Positions 14,969 through 20,808 of a stretch of DNA of 30,793 nucleotides are shown one piece after another (position 1 is the first letter of the stretch; every line of letters begins with the position of its first letter). The stretch is from an uncultured Oscillospiraceae bacterium. GTDB lineage: Bacteria; Bacillota; Clostridia; Oscillospirales; Oscillospiraceae. The notes beneath the pieces were generated by a model. It did not search any database, was not told the origin of the DNA, and was given only the letters and a program-made list of their open reading frames with translations. Position numbers and translations under genes: made by a program. The stretch is from assembly GCA_910588045.1 (NCBI GenBank), contig CAJUPS010000034.1:1-30793 (forward strand). The letters are read 5' to 3'.

Positions 14969-16243
14969 TCATATGAATTGCTTACTTATCAGCCCATATC
15001 CCCACACAGAAGGCTTCCCATCACCCTCGGAAATGAGCTTGTGAATCGTTTGTTGTTCTTCCCATCGCCTCTTGAAACTGTCTTTGCCCACACAGTACAA
15101 TTCAATATGAATATTCTGGTTCACACGGACCAAATACAGTTTTCCGTCTTTTTGCTCAATATGTATCTTACCGGGAAGATATGTTCCTGTATATTTTTCG
15201 AGCTCTTCCGGCGGCAGAAAAATTTCCTCCGGTCTGCATGAAACAGGCGCTTGTTTATTATGCAGGATTGCCGCAATGCCATTCCCGAAACGATATTGAT
15301 CCAAAGATTCCGTGTTCGATATAACGATAATGCAAAGATCTTCATCGAAATAATACTGGATATAGGCGGATACACCGGGCATATCTCCACCATGCGCATA
15401 CCTGATCGTTCCATCTTCCTCGTGTCGCTCTAATCCATAGCAATAGTTGTTTCTATTTTCTGACAGATAAATCTCATAGGCATGTTCCGATATTATTTTC
15501 CGGTTTTTAAGGCATTCATACCATTTTTGCAGGTCATCACAATTCGTAACCAACGCACCAGCGCCAATGCTATACAAATTATTTGTATAAGGCGCTCTGA
15601 CCAGCTTGCCATAATCGCGTATATAATTGCTCGCTTTATTTGGGATAATCGTCTGACCATCATCAAATACAGTATGGTTCATACCCAGCTTTGAAAAAAT
15701 ATTTTCCCGCAAAAATTCACCGTAGGTCTGTCCCGAGACTTGTTCAATGATCCATGCAAGCACATTATAATTGGAATTATTATATTCAAATTCTATCCCC
15801 GGCTTCCTGATCGGTTTCCTGATAATCCAGTTTCTGAAAAATTGTTCCTTATTATAAGGCTTTCTGTCCTCTCCCACATAAAAATCATCTTCAAAGTTAT
15901 AATTATTATGCAGGCCCGACGTGTGCGACAACAGATGATGTACGGTTATTTCCGAAGGGATCCGTATGCTTGGGGGCAGATATTGATTTGCTTTTTCATC
16001 AAGCTGCAACAGTCCTTTATCATACAAAATCATAATCGCAAACGCTGTAAACTGTTTGGCGACAGAAGCAACCGTAAAGTTCGTCTCCATTGCATTTTTA
16101 GTGCCAAACTCAATGCTTGCGTATCCACGACAGGTTTCAAATATGGTTTCGCCGTTCTGTATAATTCTCACAACACCAGAAAAATCCCAATAATCCATTT
16201 CTGTGGTAATATAGTTATGCAGGCTTTTTGGGATTTTTGTCAT
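14969..16243 (-). CDS. Serine hydrolase, class C beta-lactamase fold
   Basis: 424 residues. The active-site triad of the beta-lactamase/DD-peptidase fold is present: SVAK at 60-63 (catalytic Ser and Lys), YNN at 154-156 and HGG at 284-286. LLSHTSGLHNNY is the usual segment of the family. The last 90 residues form a separate beta-rich lipocalin-like tail often seen in these proteins. There is no signal peptide, so a cytoplasmic esterase, amidase or peptidase is more likely than cell-wall work or drug resistance. The gene is AT-rich and its stop lies 5 nt before the degraded helicase start in the scar. The start at 16243 has only a distant GAGAGG. Confidence 0.9.
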   Translation of the reverse strand: MTKIPKSLHNYITTEMDYWDFSGVVRIIQNGETIFETCRGYASIEFGTKNAMETNFTVASVAKQFTAFAIMILYDKGLLQLDEKANQYLPPSIRIPSEITVHHLLSHTSGLHNNYNFEDDFYVGEDRKPYNKEQFFRNWIIRKPIRKPGIEFEYNNSNYNVLAWIIEQVSGQTYGEFLRENIFSKLGMNHTVFDDGQTIIPNKASNYIRDYGKLVRAPYTNNLYSIGAGALVTNCDDLQKWYECLKNRKIISEHAYEIYLSENRNNYCYGLERHEEDGTIRYAHGGDMPGVSAYIQYYFDEDLCIIVISNTESLDQYRFGNGIAAILHNKQAPVSCRPEEIFLPPEELEKYTGTYLPGKIHIEQKDGKLYLVRVNQNIHIELYCVGKDSFKRRWEEQQTIHKLISEGDGKPSVWGYGLISKQFI

Positions 16244-16285
16244 AAGTCACGCAACCTCTCTGGGACAGCCTCCGTAATTCACGAT

Positions 16286-16702
16286 CTACTTGACCCGATA
16301 CATCATTTTCAGTCTCTGTGCCTCATTTGCATCAAAACCCAATTTTTCATAAAATGGTATTTTATCGGGCATTGCACAGAGCTCAACAAAAATATCGGTA
16401 TCCTTGACCCCGTTGTCGTTGATAAATTTCAGCAATTCATTGATGAGCATACGGCCGATCCCTCTGCCCTGGTATTCGGGCCGCACAACAACGTCCTTGA
16501 TATAGTAATTTAACCCCATATCTCCGATTACTCTTGCCATTGCTACAATGTTATCCTGGTCGAAAATAGATACCCGGAACAAGGTGTGCTCCATTGCAAG
16601 CCTCGTCTGCTCCAACGAAGGGCCCGGCCCCCACACTGTTTCCCATAACAAAACAAATTCTTCCGCGCTCAATTCATTGTATTTTATAAGCAATTCGTTC
16701 AT
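16286..16702 (-). CDS. GNAT family N-acetyltransferase (cargo cassette 1)
   Basis: 138 residues. The acetyl-CoA-binding motif A is clear: DVVVRPEYQGRGIGRMLINE at about 70-89 with the QGRGIG pyrophosphate loop. MPDKIPFYEKLGF is the usual motif B region. The acceptor is unknown. I chose the ATG at 16702 with CGGAG about 9 nt upstream instead of a longer frame that begins nearer the VOC gene. It is AT-rich like its cargo neighbours and is not closely similar to the GNAT of cassette 2. Confidence 0.88.
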   Translation of the reverse strand: MNELLIKYNELSAEEFVLLWETVWGPGPSLEQTRLAMEHTLFRVSIFDQDNIVAMARVIGDMGLNYYIKDVVVRPEYQGRGIGRMLINELLKFINDNGVKDTDIFVELCAMPDKIPFYEKLGFDANEAQRLKMMYRVK

Positions 16703-16770
16703 ATTGTGTTCTCCGACAAATACTGTTTTTAGTGGATACCAAAACACGGCGCCCACTTGCGAATTGGCAG

Positions 16771-17127
16771 CTATTCCGATGCAAACATGAACTTAAAGCC
16801 GCAAATTTTCGCCTCAAAGGTAAGGTCTCCCCAGCTTTGCGGTTGCAGTTTGCCGGTCAGAAAATCTTTGTGCCCTTGACAGGTATTCTCCATTTCGGAT
16901 TCAGGTATTACCACATAAAACACAACGCCGCAGCCGATATATGGTGCAGCATTGTCCGGTACATACCCCTCCGTAATTCCCAATAGGAAATGATTGTCGA
17001 AGAGTGAAATCCCTACCAGGGGATCGCCGCTTTCAGGAGGTTGGGTGAAGTCAATAGACCAGCCAGCCTCACGGAAAGATTCGGCTGCTTGATATGGATT
17101 TTCGCAAGCAAGAATTGGTTTTATCAT
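16771..17127 (-). CDS. VOC superfamily (glyoxalase/bleomycin-resistance-like) protein
   Basis: 118 residues. The pattern of one conserved beta-alpha-beta-beta-beta unit (IKPILACENPYQAAESFREA, WSIDFTQPP, GISLFDNHFLLGI) plus a second shorter unit (GCGVVFYVVIPESEME) suits a small vicinal-oxygen-chelate protein. These act as dimers in detoxification, antibiotic binding or isomerisation; no specific activity can be read. AAGGGGG lies 5 nt before the ATG. It is the first cargo gene after brxD (32-nt gap). Confidence 0.7.
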   Translation of the reverse strand: MIKPILACENPYQAAESFREAGWSIDFTQPPESGDPLVGISLFDNHFLLGITEGYVPDNAAPYIGCGVVFYVVIPESEMENTCQGHKDFLTGKLQPQSWGDLTFEAKICGFKFMFASE

Positions 17128-17159
17128 AGGAACCCCCTTATCGTCTCGCTCCCAAGCAA

Positions 17160-18473
17160 CTACAGCTCAAACTCCGCAAACCGCTCCCCGGCGGACTCCT
17201 CCTGCACCGCATTCTGCGCATAGGCGAAATCCCCGCCGCCCAGCAGCTCCCGGACCTTGATGTCCGGATTCTGGTACACGATGTCCAGCACCTCGATAAA
17301 GTCCCGGATGACCTCCCGGGGGGTGATATGCCCGTCCGCGCCGATGCGTCCGAACTCGATCTCGATGAAGTCCGCCATGTCCCGCCCGGTGACGATCTGG
17401 GCGTACTCATACAGCCCCGCGTGGATGTCCGCCAGCTTCTCCACCAGGATCAGCATCTCCTCCGGCGTGAGGGGCTGGAGGCGGATCACCGGGGAGAGCA
17501 AGTCCTTGTGCTCCCCGGCGAAGCGCCCCTCCGCCAGCCGGGAACGCAGGGCCTCGTAGCTGTAGACGCCCCGGCGGGGGTCCTCCATGCACTGGGGCGT
17601 ACCGCAGAGGATAATCCCCAGATGCCGGGCCTTGCCCTGCATGGTGTCGTTGTACATGGTCAGGATCTTCTCATAGTTGTACTGCCGGGTGACGGCGTTG
17701 GGAATCTTGTAGATGTTCACCAGCTCGTCGATGAGAATCAGCATCCCGGCATAGCCCGCCTGCTGGAGGAAGCAGGCAAAGAGCTTGAGGTACTCGTACC
17801 AGTCGTCGTCGGTAATGACGATGTTGACCCCCAGCTCCTGCCGGGCCTCGGTCTTGGTGGCGTACTCCCCCCGGAACCACTTGAGGACCTTCGCCTTCGT
17901 CTCGTCCTCCCCGGCCAGGTGGGAGCGGTAGTAGAGGGTCAGCAGCCGGGCGAAATCGAAGCCGTGGACCATCTCATTGAGGGAGCAGATCACGGCGGAG
18001 ATCCGGCGCTCCACCAGCGCCGCCAGGCCCGGGTCCGTGACGCTCAGGCCGGATTCCGCCGCCGTCTCCTGCTGCACGCTGCTGATCCAGCGGTCCAGAA
18101 TCAGGGACAGGGCCCCGCCCTCCGGCTTGGTCTTGGTGGACATGTTGCGGATGAGCTCCTTGTAGGTGGCCAGCCCCTGGCCCCGGGTGCCCTGGAGGCG
18201 TCGCTCCGGGGAGAGGTCCGCGTCCACCACCACAAAGTTCTTCGCCATCACGTAGTTCCGGATGGTCTGGAGCAGGAAGCTCTTGCCGCTGCCGTACCGC
18301 CCCACGATGAAGCGGAAGGACGCGCCGCCGTCGGCAATGACGTCCACGTCCCGCAGCAGGGCGTCGATCTCGGCCTTCCGGCCCACTGTGACATAGGGCA
18401 GCCCCACCCGGGGCACCACGCCGCCTTTCAGGGAGTTGATAAGGGTCTGGGCAATCCGTCTCGGTATTTTCAT
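17160..18473 (-). CDS. brxD: BREX-type ATP-binding protein, BrxD-like (DUF2791)
   Basis: 437 residues of a P-loop NTPase. Walker A GRYGSGKS lies at about 58-65 and Walker B LILIDE at 245-250. Other family segments are GRKAEIDALLRDVDVI, CGTPQCMEDPRRGVYSYEAL and the helical C-terminus. BrxD occurs with the helicase BrxHI in type 2 BREX phage-defence loci, and related ATPases also pair with TerB-N proteins. The ATG at 18473 overlaps the stop of the TerB gene as ATGA. No methyltransferase (PglX), phosphatase (PglZ), kinase (PglW) or BrxC is in the window. The last 57 nt of this gene region are duplicated at 14864-14920. Confidence 0.85.
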   Translation of the reverse strand: MKIPRRIAQTLINSLKGGVVPRVGLPYVTVGRKAEIDALLRDVDVIADGGASFRFIVGRYGSGKSFLLQTIRNYVMAKNFVVVDADLSPERRLQGTRGQGLATYKELIRNMSTKTKPEGGALSLILDRWISSVQQETAAESGLSVTDPGLAALVERRISAVICSLNEMVHGFDFARLLTLYYRSHLAGEDETKAKVLKWFRGEYATKTEARQELGVNIVITDDDWYEYLKLFACFLQQAGYAGMLILIDELVNIYKIPNAVTRQYNYEKILTMYNDTMQGKARHLGIILCGTPQCMEDPRRGVYSYEALRSRLAEGRFAGEHKDLLSPVIRLQPLTPEEMLILVEKLADIHAGLYEYAQIVTGRDMADFIEIEFGRIGADGHITPREVIRDFIEVLDIVYQNPDIKVRELLGGGDFAYAQNAVQEESAGERFAEFEL

Positions 18474-19906
18474 GGGCGTACCATCTCTTTCAAATCATCT
18501 ATATAGTCCTCGACCACGCCGTCCTCCAGGACGGTGTCCCCGAAGATGTCGTACAGCTTCTCGTTGATCCCGTCCACCAGGACGGACAGCAGGTGTCCCT
18601 CCTCCTGCACCCACCCGGTGTCCCCGCCGTACAGCAGGCACCGGAGCAGCCGGACCTCTGTGGAACTCAGCGGCATGTCCCCTGACGCGGCGGGCTCCTC
18701 CGCAGGTTCCTCCTCCGGCAGAGCGGGGGCCTCCTCTTCCTCCACGATCAGCTTTTCCTGGGTGATGGCGGCGTCCTGCCGGATCCGGGTGAGCTGCGTG
18801 TAGTCGATTTCAACCTTTTTCTCCTCCGCGGCCTGCTTCTCCGCCAAAAGGGCCTGGATTTCCTCCCGAATAATCTTGAGGATCCACTTGGTGTCCAGCG
18901 CCGCCTTGACGGGATAGCGATAGGCAAACGCCTGGCGCATCTCCGCATCGATGGTCTTCAGCAGAGGGGTCAGCTTTTTACCGGAGTCCGGATACCAGAC
19001 CCGCTTCCGCGCAAACCAGACGCCGTCATCACAGCAGCAAATGCACTGTTCATCCACAGCGTATTCGTAATGCCGCCGTTTCAGCGGGTCGCAGAACACC
19101 GCCGTCTCAAAGGGGCGGGCCCGGTACACACCGGCGTCACCGAAATACTGCTCCGTCAGCGATTTCTTGCATCGGGCGGCGTAGTGCGCCGACATCCGCC
19201 GCAGTACCCGGGCAATCACCTCGTCCATCTCCGCCCTGTAGGCCGCGTAAAACTTGGACCGCTCCAGCCACTGGGGGGAGAGCAGCCGCACCGCAGCGGC
19301 AATCTCCGCCGGTTCCCGGTTTTCCACGTCGTCCAGCGCGGCGACGCTCCGGTCGAGACGCACCTGGGTAGATTCCGCCAGCAGCGCCCGGTCCAGATCG
19401 TAGTAGATCACATAGTCTACCAGCCATTGCCGCAGATAGGGCAGGATCACATCGTCCAGCCGCCCGTAGGCATCCTGGAAATGCACCAGCTTCCGGTAGC
19501 CGTCCTCCGGGTCCTGGACTCCGGCCTGGTTGATGAGCTCATAGACATAGAGGAACGCAAAGGGCGTGGGCGCCCGCCGGACCTCTCCCCGCCGGACCTC
19601 CGTGCGCCAGGTGAAATAGCCCCGCAGCTCCTGGTCCGTCAAAGATTGGTAGGTGGGATAGTAGCAGCGGACGTTTCCCTGGTAGTCGTAGTCATCCTCG
19701 TAGTCCACCAGCAACCTGGCCTGCTGTAGGAAGATCCCCTCCCGGGACTGCCACCTCTGGTGGATACCGCTCTCCAGGGAACGGGCCGTGCGGAGAAGCG
19801 GGGGGAGTTTGACACTGCTCGGGGCCTCCCTGGGCCGGATGGCCTCGTCCTGAAACACCGTCTCGCGGAGCCATTCCGCCACGTTTTTCATCGACTTTAC
19901 ATCCAC
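18470..19906 (-). CDS. TerB-N/TerB-C domain protein
   Basis: 478 residues. The TerB-N domain (about 55-270) shows the family signature YYPTYQSLTDQELRGYFTW followed by FLYVYELINQAGV. After a charged linker, the TerB-C type domain starts around residue 365 with KVEIDYTQLTRIRQD and runs to the end through an acidic Glu/Pro/Ala stretch. TerB-N and TerB-C proteins were defined in comparative studies of tellurite-resistance (Ter) stress systems, where they occur beside ATPases and helicases proposed to process DNA. The start is a GTG at 19906 with GAGGGAAG upstream; an ATG five codons later is an alternative. It is the first gene of the operon, which continues with brxD. Confidence 0.85.
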   Translation of the reverse strand: MDVKSMKNVAEWLRETVFQDEAIRPREAPSSVKLPPLLRTARSLESGIHQRWQSREGIFLQQARLLVDYEDDYDYQGNVRCYYPTYQSLTDQELRGYFTWRTEVRRGEVRRAPTPFAFLYVYELINQAGVQDPEDGYRKLVHFQDAYGRLDDVILPYLRQWLVDYVIYYDLDRALLAESTQVRLDRSVAALDDVENREPAEIAAAVRLLSPQWLERSKFYAAYRAEMDEVIARVLRRMSAHYAARCKKSLTEQYFGDAGVYRARPFETAVFCDPLKRRHYEYAVDEQCICCCDDGVWFARKRVWYPDSGKKLTPLLKTIDAEMRQAFAYRYPVKAALDTKWILKIIREEIQALLAEKQAAEEKKVEIDYTQLTRIRQDAAITQEKLIVEEEEAPALPEEEPAEEPAASGDMPLSSTEVRLLRCLLYGGDTGWVQEEGHLLSVLVDGINEKLYDIFGDTVLEDGVVEDYIDDLKEMVRP

Positions 19907-19941
19907 GGCTTCTTCCCTCTTTCGTTCAAACGTTCGGCTAT

Positions 19942-19971
19942 ATTATATAACAGGAGGGCCGGTCAAGTCAA
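19942..19971 (-). promoter_or_regulatory. Candidate sigma-A promoter of the TerB-BrxD-helicase operon
   Basis: On the minus strand, TTGACT (19971-19966), 18-nt spacer and TATAAT (19947-19942), about 36 nt before the GTG start. A second overlapping TTGACC lies too close to serve the same -10. Confidence 0.65.
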
Positions 19972-19990
19972 GGGGCCGGGTGAAGATAGA

Positions 19991-20021
19991 AAGAGGACCG
20001 GGCGCGAAGCCCGGTCCTCTT
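19991..20021. terminator. Boundary hairpin left of toxin-like unit A
   Basis: Perfect 13-bp stem (19991-20003 with 20009-20021), loop GCGAA. T-rich sequence follows on both strands. It insulates unit A from the divergent TerB operon. Confidence 0.65.
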
Positions 20022-20023
20022 TC

Positions 20024-20052
20024 TTGACAAAATCCGACATTTGTGCTATTAT
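20024..20052 (+). promoter_or_regulatory. Promoter of small peptide ORF, unit A
   Basis: TTGACA (20024-20029), 17-nt spacer, TATTAT (20047-20052). Predicted start is near 20059, immediately before a stem-loop at 20060-20066/20074-20080 that would cap the mRNA. Confidence 0.85.
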
Positions 20053-20159
20053 GACGGTGCCGCTTCTCGGTTTGAAGCGGCCAGAAGGGTATCTGTTACA
20101 TACGGCGGTCAGCCCACTAATCCCCATGCGATATTCCAACAAGGGGGGAGGTGGTGCGG

Positions 20160-20246
20160 ATGTGGAAAGAGAAGCTATTCAAGGCTGTCCTGACTGTGAT
20201 TTTCGCGGTCGTGGCGGCTCTGCTGCTCACCATAGAAGCGTGTTGA
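20160..20246 (+). CDS. Small hydrophobic membrane peptide, candidate type I toxin (copy A)
   Basis: 28 residues: a charged start MWKEKLFK, a hydrophobic helix AVLTVIFAVVAALLLTI and a short end EAC. The size and single membrane span resemble type I toxins such as TxpA, Ldr and Ibs, although I do not recognise the family. The ATG has an unusually strong ribosome site (AGGGGGGAGG, 8 nt upstream). In the leader, CCAC and CCCC at 20114-20124 can pair with GGGG and GTGG around that site and hide it, as in known type I toxin mRNAs. The stop codon lies inside the terminator stem. An overlapping longer frame in the same region is open in both copies but looks composition-driven. Confidence 0.65.
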   Translation: MWKEKLFKAVLTVIFAVVAALLLTIEAC

Positions 20247-20281
20247 CCGCCCGGACGGAACCCGAGCGGTCAACTGTTTTT
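20242..20281 (+). terminator. Terminator of peptide mRNA, unit A
   Basis: 9-bp stem (20242-20250 with 20266-20274) extended by CGG/CCG, followed by TGTTTTTA. The stem starts in the last sense codon of the peptide. Confidence 0.8.
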
Positions 20282-20329
20282 AGGTTGACATAGCGGGCTG
20301 ACCGCCAGTAGCAGTGCCCTTCTGTTCTT

Positions 20330-20358
20330 ATTATACCTGCACCTTGACGGTTTGTCAA
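20330..20358 (-). promoter_or_regulatory. Convergent antisense promoter, unit A
   Basis: Minus strand: TTGACA (20358-20353), 17-nt spacer, TATAAT (20335-20330). This is a perfect consensus promoter pointing into the peptide gene, stronger than the sense promoter. Confidence 0.88.
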
Positions 20359-20370
20359 GCATCAAAAACG

Positions 20371-20399
20371 GGGACCGGGCGAAAGCCCGGTCCTCTTTC
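20371..20399. terminator. Bidirectional boundary hairpin between units A and B
   Basis: 9-bp stem (20372-20380 with 20385-20393), loop GAAA. CTCTTTCT follows on plus and CCGTTTTT on minus. Confidence 0.75.
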
Positions 20400-20428
20400 T
20401 TGACAAAATCCAACATCTGTGCTAATAT
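20400..20428 (+). promoter_or_regulatory. Promoter of small peptide ORF, unit B
   Basis: TTGACA (20400-20405), 17-nt spacer, TAATAT (20423-20428). The -10 is weaker than in unit A. Confidence 0.78.
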
Positions 20429-20535
20429 GACAGTGCCGCTCCTCGGTTTGAAGCGGCCAGAAGGGTATCTGTTACATACGGCGGTCAGCCCACTAATCCC
20501 CATGCGATATTCCAACAAGGGGGGAGGTGGTGCGG

Positions 20536-20622
20536 ATGTGGAAAGAGAAGCTATTCAAGGCTGTCCTGACTGTGATTTTCGCGGTCGTGACGGCTCTGCT
20601 GCTCACCATAGAAGCGTGTTGA
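20536..20622 (+). CDS. Small hydrophobic membrane peptide, candidate type I toxin (copy B)
   Basis: 28 residues, identical to copy A except Ala19 to Thr in the hydrophobic stretch (AVLTVIFAVVTALLLTI). The same ribosome site and leader fold are present. The single change against more divergence in promoter spacers and 3' flank suggests the ORF and leader are either under selection or homogenised between copies. Confidence 0.65.
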   Translation: MWKEKLFKAVLTVIFAVVTALLLTIEAC

Positions 20623-20654
20623 CCGCCCGGACGGCCCCGAGCGGTCAACTTTTC
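20618..20654 (+). terminator. Terminator of peptide mRNA, unit B
   Basis: 9-bp stem (20618-20626 with 20641-20649) followed by TTTT. Confidence 0.75.
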
Positions 20655-20704
20655 AGTAGTTGACTTGATGGGCTGACCGCCAGTAGCAGTGCCCTTCTGT
20701 TTTT

Positions 20705-20733
20705 ATTATACCTGCACCTTGACGGTTTGTCAA
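20705..20733 (-). promoter_or_regulatory. Convergent antisense promoter, unit B
   Basis: Minus strand: TTGACA (20733-20728), 17-nt spacer, TATAAT (20710-20705). The whole 29 bp is identical to the copy in unit A. Confidence 0.88.
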
Positions 20734-20735
20734 GC

Positions 20736-20771
20736 ATCAAAAACGGGGACCGGGCGCGAAGCCCGGTCCCC
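20736..20771 (-). terminator. Terminator of the flagellin gene
   Basis: Minus strand: 11-bp GC stem (20771-20761 with 20755-20745), then GTTTTTGAT. It also keeps flagellin transcription out of the antisense promoter just beyond. Confidence 0.88.
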
Positions 20772-20808
20772 TTCTGCTGTGTGATGGATTCTATCTTCGC
20801 GCTGTGAA

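Larger units (their letters stand above)
20160..20323 (-). ncRNA. Predicted antisense RNA, unit A (5' end defined, 3' end unknown)
   Basis: Transcription from the minus promoter at 20330-20358 would start near 20323 and run against the 3' end of the peptide mRNA, through its terminator hairpin and into the ORF. The minus strand of that hairpin lacks a T tract, so the left end given is a guess. Its first ~30 nt share CAGAAGGG and GGCGGTCAGCCC with the leader of the sense mRNA. Confidence 0.5.
19991..20370 (+). repeat. Tandem repeat unit A (toxin-antitoxin-like)
   Basis: First of two head-to-tail units. Each holds a hairpin, a plus-strand promoter, a leader, a 28-codon ORF, a terminator hairpin and a convergent minus-strand promoter. 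From 20071 to the end of the ORF, units A and B differ at one base. Promoter spacers and the 3' part differ more. Confidence 0.92.
20536..20698 (-). ncRNA. Predicted antisense RNA, unit B (5' end defined, 3' end unknown)
   Basis: As in unit A: predicted start near 20698, running against the peptide mRNA. Left end not determined. Confidence 0.5.
20371..20771 (+). repeat. Tandem repeat unit B (toxin-antitoxin-like)
   Basis: Second copy, offset by 376 bp from unit A (375 after a one-base deletion in the terminator loop). All functional elements are kept: both promoters with 17-nt spacers, ribosome site, ORF length and terminator. Confidence 0.92.

Noticed and set aside
20352..20663. A 103-codon plus-strand frame covering toxin-like unit B, with a matching frame in unit A.
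   Set aside because: It runs through a terminator hairpin and both promoters and lacks a ribosome site; the 28-codon frame fits the regulatory signals.
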